A stretch of 64,000 bases of DNA from Luscinia megarhynchos (lineage: Eukaryota; Chordata; Aves; Passeriformes; Turdidae). Location: the NCBI GenBank assembly GCA_034336665.1, contig JAPFBE010000013.1, positions 18,579,056 to 18,643,055 of the forward strand. The letters are read 5' to 3'. Below, piece after piece: positions 46,447 through 58,800 of the stretch (its first letter is position 1; the number at the start of each line of letters is the position of its first letter). The notes beneath the pieces were generated by a model. It was not told the origin of the DNA, searched no databases, and worked only from the letters and a program-made list of their open reading frames with translations. The translations under genes were made by a program, and so were the position numbers.

Positions 46447-46722
46447 AAGACCTGTAGTGACAGGATAAGAGGAGATGGTCGTAAATTGAAAGAGGGTAGG
46501 TGTAGATTTGACATGAGGAAGAAATATTTCTTACAGTGAGGATGGTGAGACTGGAACAGGTTGCCCAGACAAGCAGTAGATGCCCCATCCCTGGGAATGT
46601 TCAAGGTCAGGTTGAATAGGCTTTGAGTAACCTGATCAGTTGAAAGATGTCCCTGCCCATGGTAGGAGGGCTGGACTATAAGATCTTTTAAAATCCCCAT
46701 CCAACCCAAGCTATGTTACGAA
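46447..46722 (+). repeat. CR1 LINE 3' fragment (sense on +)
   Basis: AGTGACAGGATAAGAGGAGA, TTGACATGAGGAAGAAATAT, CTGGAACAGGTTGCCCAGAC, CATCCCTGGGAATGTTCAAG and CCATCCAACCCAAGC in CR1 order. It lies in SENP7 intron 1. Confidence 0.85.
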
Positions 46723-46858
46723 TATGTTTTCATTGTTCTAGTTTGCTCAGAAATTACTTTCTTGTCCTTTCTCAGTGCCTACTACTGTGGTTCTACTTCT
46801 CTCTTAATCAATTAACCAAAAATTGTTAAATTAGTGGTTTTTTTGGTTTTTTTTTCAG

Positions 46859-46899
46859 TAGGGAAAACCATGTCAGGAAGAGCCTCATCTTCAAGTCAT
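46859..46899 (+). CDS. SENP7: SENP7 first coding exon
   Basis: The acceptor is a T-rich tract ending TTTTTTCAG and the donor CAT/GTAAGT. ATG at 46870 has an A at -3 and gives ten codons ([10 protein letters not shown]), phase 0 out. The CDS starts at 46870; 46859-46869 is 5' UTR. Confidence 0.75.
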
Positions 46900-49800
46900 G
46901 TAAGTGTTCCTGAAATTTTCAACTTTTTATTTAGAGGCTGTGGGTGTTCTGATGTGTTTGCACAACCAACTTGTTCTTCACTGATGTAATTTTTTCTTTG
47001 TTGCAACATGCTTTCTTGGGAAACTGTTTATCATGATAGCAGTCAAAACTAATGTCTAACATCTATTAATATATTATAGACTTAGCATTTGATTGCACAT
47101 AAACAGAGTGTTTTCCAAGTTATTTTAAGACCTAGGCTAACACCTAAAATTTTAGAGTAATTGAAGTAAGTAGATCAGATGCAAAACTGTGTAAAACTTA
47201 ATTATCTGCAGAGGTGTACTCACAGGCTTATGCTGGTTTTTTGTTTTTTTTTTTCTTAAAATATCCCTATTAGAAGTAGTTTCTAGCAGTGGGAGTACTG
47301 CTGAGAACAAATGGTAGACATAGGAACTGGTGTGATTGGGTAAGGTCTGAGTGATCTAGTGGTTTAGAAATAAGCTGTTTCCAGCATTGTGTTTATGTAC
47401 TTTCTCTGGCCCTTGCTTCTACAGGTGGGAGCCTTCGTGAAAGTATTGCTGATTTAGATGAGTCTGCCAAGTGCGTATGCACATGTATGTGTAGAGTTAG
47501 TCTCTTTTTATTCTGGAAAAGCTGAGGCAAGTTTGTGTTTAGCATAGATTCAGACCTCTCTTTGCCTGTTGACTTTGTGCTTGTTCTGTAAGTTAATTGT
47601 GGACACTGCAAACCAACATCTTCTTAATGAGTGCAAGCATTGGGAAGATGCTGTGGGGTGAGCTGGAAATGTTGCTGGTTAATGTATCTTGTGCTTTTTT
47701 TTTATTCCTTCCTGTCAGTTGTCTCTTCTTTATACTGAGTCTGACTTTATCTCTACTTAATATTGTCTGTTATGTCATTACAGAGGTTATCAGGACCTCC
47801 CTAATTTTAAATGTATGTTAAAATTCTAGATAACTGTATTCTTTGGAATTTCATAACAGGAGCTGCTAGTCAGGCAGCCGGTGGAGGTCTGAAGTAATAA
47901 ATCTGTTCCTAGCCATTACAGTGCAGATCAGAAACATGCATTCTGACTGATAAATATGTTCATAGGCCACTTCTGAAACAAAACCAACCAAATAAATTTG
48001 AAATAATCTACTTGTAGAAGCTCCTGAATAAGAAAATGTCTTAGTTCAATCCTTCCACATTGATTGAAAAGGAAGGGATGTACTTGTATGAGATGTTGTT
48101 GCCTGTGATATTTGTATCCTTTAGAGCTTGAGGAATCTGTTATTTACAGAGTATTTGTTACAGTGTTTGACCAGCAATGGCAGCTTGAGATACTGTTTAG
48201 AAATTTGGGTCTAATTACAAAAAACTTTAAAAAGTTTCAAAGAAGTGTAGATGAGGAAAAAGAGCACTCATGATTCAGACTGAAGGGATGAGGTATTACC
48301 TCATTATGGTGCAGCATGCTTCCTTATGGTCTGTCTGAAGGACAACCTGCTGAGCTAATGAATGCAGTTAAGGTGCTAATAATGAAGTTGTTAGCATCAC
48401 TGTTCTGGAATCCGTGCTTGTAATTTCATGTTACAATGCAAGGCATCTGGTGGCTTGAAAATCAAGTTTGTATGAAGCTTTATAGTGTCCATCATATGGA
48501 GTAGCTTCAGCTTTTTCCTGCCTGAGCTAGATTCAGTTGTCTGAGAGGTGTAAATGTTGCATTGCTCTCTGATACATTCTCATCTGGTTGTATTTGCAAT
48601 GCCAGGTTTTCCTTCTCAGAATGCTTGGAGCAGTAGCAATGCTTGCACTTTTATTCTTTCAGTTGATATTATTTTAACTGGTTTAATTAACTGATAGGAA
48701 ATATCATCCTGTTTCCTTGTCTTGATGATCTAGTACAAATTTTGTTTGATTACTTTTGATTTGATTTTCAAAGACCATACCTTCTTTCCTACGTATCTTT
48801 TTTCCTGAACTGGTGAGTTCCTGTGAATTGCTAACTTCTTTCTCTTTCAAAATGCTGTTTCCATTTCTGTGGGAGTTGGCAATGACAATAGCTGATACCA
48901 TTTTGAGTATTTTAAAGTCTGTTTGGTGCTAAAGTACCACACCAAAATACATGTACTATTATAAGACGTAATTGTTCTTCATCCTTTTTTTCTGTCAAGA
49001 AAGCATACCTGGTCATGATATTCAGTTATTTCATTTTCTCTTTATCATTCTTTCAGCTGAGACAGTTAAACTACAGTGTTAACAAATCAGAATGAACTAA
49101 GAAAATGGTGCCAGTGGATTGGTTGTCACCTTTTTGTCACATTTGAAGATGTACATTTAATGAAATAGAGCTTTTTCAGATGGTTCATGTGTTAAAACCA
49201 GCTCATCATGTGGTATGACACATGATTTGAGATCAAGCATTAATGAGGAATGCATTTCAAGTAAAGTCAGGGCTTCCCTTACAACTGTATTTTGCCCAGT
49301 TAAGACAACCAGGTACATACATGGCTGTATGTCAGCTCGTAGCACCAGTGGGTAATTTAGTTTTACCATGTGTAACATCATCTATTTTCAGTTTCATATA
49401 CCAAAGAAGAAAACAAACACCAGGTCAAAGGATGTCCAAGTTGAGTCCCCTTTGGCAAGGCTCCCAGGCTCCCACCATTGTGACTACCCTTTAAAAGAGG
49501 TAAAGAGAAGTTCTTCGGAGTGTAAAGTGTGTAGTACAATGTTACATGAGGTTTTGGTTTAGTTTTGGAGGATGGGTTTTTCAACACCAAGTGCTGCCTT
49601 GTGACCAATAACTAATCCAGATTGTCTTGAGAGAGACAAGTGTGTAAAACTGAAATTTTTTTGCAAGCATACACTTACAGAAATGGGAGTCTCAGTGCCT
49701 TGTTTCCAGCCTAAATCATTGTAAAGCAGTTTCTCTTCAGGTGTAGTTTGAAACTAAGTTGAAAATCATTAATTTAAAGGTAAATACGATATTTAATTTT

Positions 49801-52800
49801 TTAGTTGATTGTCTTCTGACTGCTGAACTCTTAGGTTATATTCAGATCACTTACCAAAATTTTGTTATATGAAAATAAACTTTACATTGAGTTTTCAGTT
49901 ATCCAAGAGCTTAGGCTTTTAAGAGAATAGATGAAGTACTGTATGACTCTTGACAGAATTTTAGGTGCTAATACAGAAATAACTGTATTAAGACCAAAAG
50001 ACTCTTACAGTCTTATGGCATTTATCATAACTGAGTCTCTGGATCATCTCAGTCACATATAGAAGCAAGTATTTGCCTCTATAAATCTGTTCCAAATTTA
50101 GTAAGCAATTCAAATGTCAAGTGTTAGAAACATATTTTGCTACTCTTGTTTCCTTCAGCTCTGCATGTGTAGTTTGTTGCTGGTTTTAGTGCTTTCAGAA
50201 TCATGGGCCTGGGCAAACAGACCTCCTTCCTCTCAGAGGAAGTTGAAAGGTGTAGTGAGGGAAGGTAGGAATTTTTTTGGACTTATGGTAGCAGTGATAA
50301 TGTGATCCAGGTCTCTTGGGAGGCCAGGTCATTTGAGAATGCTGCAATAGCGACTCACTGTGGGGTTGTGTTCTACACTGGTAATGCTTTCAGTGAGCAG
50401 AGTATCCAGTTGCAGTCAGATTTGGAGATGGGAGGTGATGTCACCTGTGGCTACAAGCAGCAACTTCTTGGGCAGACTCAGGCAGCACTTGCATGGAGTT
50501 CTTCCTGTATTTCTCTCTACCTCTATAAAAATCATGATTTGGATGGGTGAATTGAAAAATACTTTATTTCCTTGTTATTTCCTGGATGTTGTCTATTTTT
50601 CCGTTTCCTTTTTTTCTACCTATGTCTATATATTTCAGACTCTTTCACATATTGAGGGATTTCAAATGCTTTAAATACTGACTAATTTTTATGTTCTCCT
50701 TTTAAAAAAAACTTATTTGTGAGTTGTCAGAGTTTGCACCATGTTGTTTGAGAAACTTTGTTTTCAGTGACCTGGATGTATAGGTCTCTCCTGTGCTTGA
50801 ACACCAGTGGTATGAGGTGAACTAGATGATGTTTGAAGGCAGGAAGGGGGAGAGCCCCATCAAGTCAACTTCTTGCTGCCAGTTTTACTAATGGGCTTAT
50901 TTTGTATTAGAGTTAATCCCTATGGTAGCAAAAGGTTTGATTTGGGATGCACTTTTCAGACTCACTAAAATTTGTAGAATATGCATGGGCCATGAACTTT
51001 TCAGATGCCCTCTCAAACCACACTTAGTCAAAAATGAAGATAAGTTTGTCGGCCTTCAGCCTGAGTGGCAAAATTTTCAAGCATCACTTGAGTCTATCAT
51101 ATTTTGAATTTTAAGAAATAAGGAAAGATTAGGAGAAGGGTTGAAGGGCTGGTGGTTTCTGGAACTGCAGCAATAACTATGTTGTGGTGGGGCTTCATTT
51201 ATTTAATTTGAAAATATAAGTACTTTCTGGTAAGGTAAGAGAATTTGGAAAAATGAAGTCTTGCTGTTCTGGGGTTTGCCACCTAAGTACCAAACCTTCA
51301 AATTGCTTTTCCTTCTCAGAATTTTATATCTTTTATATTTGTATTGTAACCTGTAAAATTCACCTACATACACAGAGTTAGCTTCTACTCTCTGCATCTT
51401 GTGTATTTATGATTATGTGGATCAGGCCTAATATTTAAAATTATGTGTTTGGTATAGTCCCCCTTGAAATTGGGAAACAATGGAATTGTCCTGAATATTT
51501 CTTGAGAAGAAAAAAGTTCTATTCAAGATCAGGTGGTGTGTGTGTTCTTTAAATCAAGCAAATTAATTATTTGCAAAATTGCTGTATATGCTCTTCATAA
51601 CTTTGATGTATTTGGTTAGCTGCATTGTTTCAGTGTCCCATTTTTCTAGTGCTTTATCCATTATGATATATTCGGATTGGTTGAAATGGCAATTTTATTT
51701 GTTTTTGTTTCAGTGGAGATTAAGTGCCAACAACAGAAAGCCTTCCACCAAAGGAAAAAGGAAAAAGGATTGCAACACACACAGCTCTAATGATGAAGAA
51801 TCAATTGGGTGAGAAGTCATCTCAAAATTAGTTTATCTCTGTTTGCAGAGTCAGAGTTTCACGGCCTTTCTTGAAGATGAGTGTCTCTGTCTCTAGCTAA
51901 TTATTTGTTTTAATGAGAGATCGTTTTCAAGCTATTGGGTGGCTCATCTTCAGAGAATGATGCTATAGTGGTCTAATGGCAACTGTAACCTTTCCTTTGT
52001 GTAATCACAGCACAAGACTGTGAAATTAGAATGAGAGTGCTTACTGTTTGAAAGGTGTTCATTTCTCCCTAAGTGTAAATTGTCATTCTAGCCCTAGATA
52101 GCTTTAGATATGTAAGAAGCCTCCCAGAACTCTTTTTCTCATCAATTTTTGTTCTGTAATCCACACTTTTTAGACCAAGCTTTATCAACTCTTTAAAATA
52201 ATTTAAAAATCCTTTGAACAATATGGTGATTAGTAATGGAAGGAAGTAAAAAAAATTAGAGCTTTTTCACCTCTGTGTTACTGTCAAGACTCTTAAGTAA
52301 TTAAGACTGCTGATGTACCACTTCTTTATTCTGTTACCAAGAGCAAATATCTTGTTTCTTTGAGATTATGGCAAATTATTGATATGCTATTATAACATAA
52401 AATCATCATCTGCAGTGTTCTCAGCTAGGCAATTTTTCTATGCAAGAAAATGTTGAAGCTGTAATTTAGTCCCAAATGAGCCAGTAGTCTCCTTGTATCG
52501 TTTTAATCACTTTCTAATACAAATTTGAATGAATTTGAGACAGCAGTTCCAGCACTGGTGTGTGTAAACAATATGATCATTGGGTAAGGAACCATATCAA
52601 GCAGCTGTGATTCTTGTGTGAAATAGAGGTTATTTTCCCCAAAGAGATATAAACAATTAATAGCTTTTAGTCCTGCGGTTTATAAAGTAGGATAATTCTT
52701 TTCTTGTCTATGAAAAGCATTATCAGACTTGTCAGGAGCAGCTAAAAGCATTTTTCATATTTTTTTTTTTTGTTTATTCCATCATTACATGCATAAGTAT

Positions 52801-55800
52801 GCTTTCACTACCTTTGCTTTTGTATTTTTTTCAGTTTTGGGGAGGTGAATGACTATGGTAGGTACTTCTTTTAGAAACAGAAATAATTGTCTTTGGTTTT
52901 CCTTCACCAAGATGCCTCCAGTGTTACTGATAAGCAAATTACTTGCTGGGTCTCCTGGTGGGACTTGCTTTTAATGTATACTTTGCCTTTTTCTGTTTAA
53001 CACTTGCTTTAATATTTTGAAATGTCTTTTGCTTGAGTTGCTCACTTTATTCTGTGGACAATTTAACAGATAATTTATGGATCTGTGTCCCAACCGTTGT
53101 TTACAGATGTACAGTCTGGCTTAAGTTTAGATGTTTTCCTGAATCTATTTTACTCCCAGTCTTAATGACATGATTTTCAAGAAACACTGCCAGAGGCCAT
53201 ACCACTTTTAGAAAGGGAAGCCATTGAAAGCTCTTCTACTCCTGTTCTGCTCTGAAGGTCATAACTGGTTCAAAAACTTCAGTCAAAACCTGGTGCCAGA
53301 TAAGAGGTGCCTTGGCCTGGCACTGACAAGTGTATACCATTAACTTCCTTATTTGTTAAGGGTTCCTCTCCTTTGCATAGATTTCCAGTGCAAAGCTTGC
53401 TTCTTTGTATGTGTGCATGCTTGAAATTATAAGATCATTTTTGCTGAAGTACTTGCCTAAAATTTATAAACCCAATTTAAATCATGGGTATGGGAAACAT
53501 TACAAATTCAGTTCCAAGTAACAATCAGTAAACCAAATTTTAGAGGAGCCTGGAGCCTGTTAAGGTCTAGCCTAATGTGAGTGTGAGCAAGGGACGTCAG
53601 ACCTGAATTTTTAAGGTGGCCAACGAACTATAGGTAGTGAAATTCTGCTTCTGACTCCTTTACCTCCTGCTGTGGGCTTTTGTCATAATGTTGTTTAAGC
53701 ATTCAACATTGGAATATTTTCTGTTTTCTTTAGAAGTCTGGATCATACATGGTCACAGTGTCTTTATTTTAATTGTGTGTTCCCACTGGACTAATTACCT
53801 TGCTGTTTGAGCTGAGCCTAAATTTAGTAAAATTTCATTGTGATAGCATGTGTTAGAGAAATAAAAAAAGTCGTTTTTGGGAGGTGGAACAATAAAAACT
53901 GAAAGAATTGAGATCTGGAAAATTGATAGCCTCGGTTTGTTTTTAGTCAGGAGAGCTGAAGTGTTCCATAAAGAACAGCACATTTATGTTGTCTTTATGA
54001 TCCCCTGCAATAATGATTTTAAAACATATTTTTTAAGAAGCAGCAATTTTCTGGCTCACATCTGCATATTGCTAGGGCTTACGTCTATGACTGCTCTCTG
54101 TTTGGAGGAAAAAGCATCATTTAGTTACTTTGAGGTTTGAGTTTTGATTTTGGGTCCTGTTGGAGGAAAAGGAGAAATAGCTGTCTTAGTCTTTCATTAC
54201 ATAATCTCTTATGGTATCCCAAAAGCTGAAGTGACTTCAGTTCTTAAGTCTACAGCAGCTGGCCCTCTAAAGTAGTTTGGGTGTTTCTTGTCTTTAGGGA
54301 GGAATTTTAAAGCACAAGAGTGAATGTCAGGTTTCAAAAGATAACTTGGACAAATTTTCTTGGTGACTTTTACATTGAAACTTTCCTTAACTGCTTCAGT
54401 GGCTGTAAATTTTCTCAATAGCCTAACAAGTTCTTGTGTAGCTGAATTTTTAATTGATCATATTTCTTAAATATATATATTCTCTATTTCCTTAGGTACT
54501 GCTTATTTCTTATTTCTAATACACATTACAGTGGACAACCAACAAATGATGTAGAAGTCTGGTTGCTATAAGCTCTTCTGAGGTATTAGACTGTGATTCA
54601 TGTGTGAGCTCAACATTTGAGAAGTCCAGAAGAATGCCAAAACTTCTGGTTTAGTAGGGATTTCTATAGGAAAATAAGTCTCTTGCTTCCTGTGCTGAAT
54701 CAAGAACACTTGCCAGACTTGGAACGTGCTCACTAAGCTGCTACAGTTGAACTCCACCATTTAAGACATTAATGTTGCTAAGCTGACCCTCTCTGTTCAC
54801 TTTCTAAGTTTTTCAAGTCATTAAAGCATGTCTTGAAATGAAACTCCAATTTCTGGATCCTCAGAGTATTGGACAAACGTATCTGACTTCTACAGTATCT
54901 ACACTTTTTTGCATTAGCATTTGTAGACTATACACAGAACTAGGTGCAAGAAAAGAAAGGTAAAAGCCTTTTTCAGACTGCATAAAACATTCTGGAGCAC
55001 TACTGTGCTTTAGGTTGATATTCAAATGAGACTGTCTTTACACATGTGGCTTTCTATTGCTGTCACAGAGCCAATGTCTCACTTGATAAACCCTGGATTG
55101 TTTTTCTAACAGCTAATTAGGACCAGTCTGTTACATAACACTCTGTCCTGTGTACATATCCTTGGCATCAGAGAGCCTTAACTGGGGTTCTTTTATATTA
55201 GTGCTTTTTTTTTTTTTTTTTTTTTTTTTTCTTTTGATATAAAGCCTTACCTCTTTTCCACCAGTTTTTCTTTGGGAAATTTCTGATAGATGTTCAGAGA
55301 GTGAAGGAAACTGCCTTCACTTGAGTTTAAGTTACTTAGGTTTGAAAAGGAGCCATTTAGATTTATTGTGCATTGTCTAGATAGTGGTCTCCAAAGTGTG
55401 GTAAATTGTTGGAGACAATTCACTGGGGTACAGGAAGGAAATCTTTTTGTACAATTGCTAAATGTTTATATCATTTTTATTCTGTTCCTTTTTAAATTTC
55501 TATTTCTGTACTTTATAATCATAAAACTGAGTTTGGAAAAAACCTTTAAGATCAACCTGTCACTAGTACCTCTCTGTAGATTTCAATTAAATAAACTTTG
55601 TAGGAGGTACATACATGCTCAAAATACTTACTGCTAGTAGGCGTGTGTGATTAAAACATTTTGGAGACCACTGGTCTGGGAAAGGCATAGCTGACCTCTA
55701 GAAGAATAATAAGTGGAGTACAAATTAGATTGTTAGAAGATAGAAAAGTGAATTTCTAGAAGTGTTTATATTAGGGAGTTCATAGCTAACATGGAGAATT

Positions 55801-58800
55801 TTGGGCGTGGTGTCTTTTCCTCCTTCTTCATGCCATCCATATTGAATGCCAGCCTGGCATTCTTTGGTGGGTCTGAGACAGATTTGGACAGTGTAATAAA
55901 ATTGTCATGTATTGGAAAGTAATTGTAAATATTAGGTATGTTGTTTGTAGCATATAAGATAAGACCTGCCCTCTGGCAGGCAGTGTGCCCTGGATTGAGG
56001 TGCTTCATGGACTGCTGTTAGCTAGAAAAAGAATTCCTTATATAAGAAACAATAAACAACCTTGGAAAATCCTGAAAAACAGCTTCTGAATTTTCTTCGG
56101 TGATCTGGCTGGGAAAAACACAGACTCTAAACCACCTATGTGTCCTGCAGTGAGGATCTCAGGCTCAGGAGACATCACAGACAGTGACAGTAAGTAACTA
56201 GGGAGAGGAAATCTCAATGTCAAGTTTGAAAGAGCAAATTAAAAGGCTTATGTGGAACATCTACCTCGAGTTTGTTGTGTTTCACTAGCATGGCAGTTCC
56301 AGAGCTTATTTTGGGTTTGAGCATGTCTGTCCTTCAGCAACAAAAGTTTCCATACCCGTACCTGTGTTTGCCACTAGGTACCGTGTAACCAGGCTATTGA
56401 GCAGCATTGTCAGTGGAACAGTTACAGCTGCTTGTGGAGTTGTAAACCAACGAGGAAGAGCAGCCCTTTGCTTAAGAAATGTTGCTGTAGCATGTGTGTT
56501 AACAGCTATGTGAGTGGTAAGGGTTTTTTTCCTAGCTATTAAATAGAGACTTGCTCTATAGTGAGAACAATTGTTGTTTTTTTTGTTTTGCAAGACATAC
56601 AGTAGGAAAAAACCCAGTTCTCGCTTTAGTAATCTTTAAAACCAACAAATTAGCCTGAACTTCAGTGTCTTCATAGGACCAGCCCTTGGAAAACAAGTCC
56701 AGTTTTCAGAGGTTTGAAAATAAAGTCAATCCTGACATATCTATGATCTATAAGGCCTATCAGCTTATAAATTCCATAAGCTGAAGTCCTGCCATTAGGT
56801 TCCAACCACCTTATGCAGCACTACAGCCTGGGGAAAGCGAGGCTGGAAAGATGCCTGGTGGAAAAGGCCTTAGTGGTGCTGGTCAACAGATGGTGAACAT
56901 GAGCCAGTGTGCCCAGGTGGCTAAGAAGGCCAGTGGCACCTGACCTGTGTCAGCAATAGTGTGGCCAGCAGGAGCAGGGCAGTGATTGTCCCGCTGTACT
57001 TGGCACTGGTGACACCTTGAGTGCTGTGTCCAGTTCTGGGCCCCTCATTAAAAGATAGACATTGGGGTGTTGGAGCGAGTCCAGGGAAGGGCAGTGAAGC
57101 TGGTGAAGGATCTGGAATATAATTCCTATGAGGAGCAGCTGAGGGAACTGGGCCTGTTCAGTCTGGAGAAAAGAAAGCTGAAGGAAGACCTTATTGCTCT
57201 CTAGAACTACATGAAAAGAGATTGTGGCAAGGTGGGTGTTGGTCTCTTCTCTAATCAACCAGTGACAAGACAAAGGGATATATATTCAAGTTGTGCTGGG
57301 GAGGTTCAGATTGGGTATCAGGAAAAAATTATCCCCTGAAGGAGTGGTTAAGCACTGGTATAGCCTGCCCAGGGAGGTGGCGTCACCATCCCTGAAAGTG
57401 TTCAGGAGCAAGTCAACATGGCACTTCATAGTGTTGTTTAGCAGACATGGTGGCATTCAGTTGAAGACTTGTTCATCTTGGAGATCTTTTTCAACCCTTA
57501 GGTTTCTGTAAGAAAACTGTCCAAATTACTGGCCATAATGCAGAGATAATTCTTTGTGAAGGCTTCAGTACCAATCTAGCAGAACTACCAAAGTATAGAT
57601 ACTTCTTTAAAGAGCTTCAGTGGGGCGTTTTACTGACTTTGTAATTCATGTTTCTGAGTAATTTGTTTAGTGAAATTTAATAGAAATATTTGGAGCTTCA
57701 GAACTGGGAGATTTGAAATAATTTTTTTCCAAGATCATAAGTAATCTGCTATATGGGAACAAATAATAATCATAGTTTTAGAATAAGATGACACAAATTG
57801 AGTGCCTGTGTTCATATCCTGAAAATGGTCGAGTGTACACTTTCAGAATAGTGTACAAAATTTCTGTTTCAGTATTGCTGCACTGAAAGTTTACTTCTTC
57901 AGAATGGCCTTTGGTTATGTTAGTCATTCATGCAAGAAGAAGAAACCTTGAAAGGCTGTCCTGATCAAAAGATGAGTTTGTGATTGCTCTTCTCCAGAGA
58001 GAACTGCTTTATAAATTGCCAGGGCAGTGACCTTAATTCTATATGGTACGATGCAGAGACAGCAAACTCATGGAATATCTTTGTTGAATTCATGTGACTT
58101 AAAAAGTTCTGAGCATCCTATTATTAATATATTGTTATATGTATGGCAGGCAACCCAGAGTTATCTTGACGAATGTCCTGAGGACGAAAATAGGAAGAAA
58201 ATACACGCAGGCGCAACCTAAAACTGATGTTAATTTTTCTGATACTGGCAAGCTGCTGTCAGATCAAGCACTCTCATCTGCTGCCAGCATAAAGATATGG
58301 CAGATTTTAAACCCAACTCTCCAAAGTCTTTTTCTGTCTAAAAGGTATGTTGTTTTTGCCTCATGTCACTAAACAAAATAATTTTCCTTGCAGTTATTTC
58401 TTTAGAAGAAAATGTTCTTTATTGTACTGCAGCTTCCTTGTTCATGAACTGTATTTTATCTGACTCCACTGAATTCACTTGTACCTGGTTCCTTTTGATA
58501 ATCATTGAGAGAGATGGTGCCAGGCATGCTGTACTATTTTTTCTGATCAAATGGCTTCTAGATGGTCCTGTACTGTCAAGACCAATTAATTATAATTTAG
58601 CCATTGGATTTGCAAAATGTTCAGCTTTTTATTGTTATTTGATTTTTTATTATTATTTTTTTTTATTATGAGAAGAATACACTTGAATTTAACTGCAGCC
58701 CTTGTCTCAGAGAAGATATCAAGGTGTATTTTCACTATTACTGCTTTAGACTAGTTGTGAAAATAGGAAAACTGGCATAAATGATCAGAAGAGAAGCATA

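Noticed and set aside
47425..47473. Exon-like [16 protein letters not shown] after a CTACAG acceptor in SENP7 intron
   Set aside because: Reading it in phase with the first coding exon gives a stop, and the donor (GTGCGT) is poor.
56306..56593. 95-codon open frame on -
   Set aside because: Adjacent to the LTR fragment and probably its diverged U3; begins at a non-ATG codon and resembles no family I recognise.
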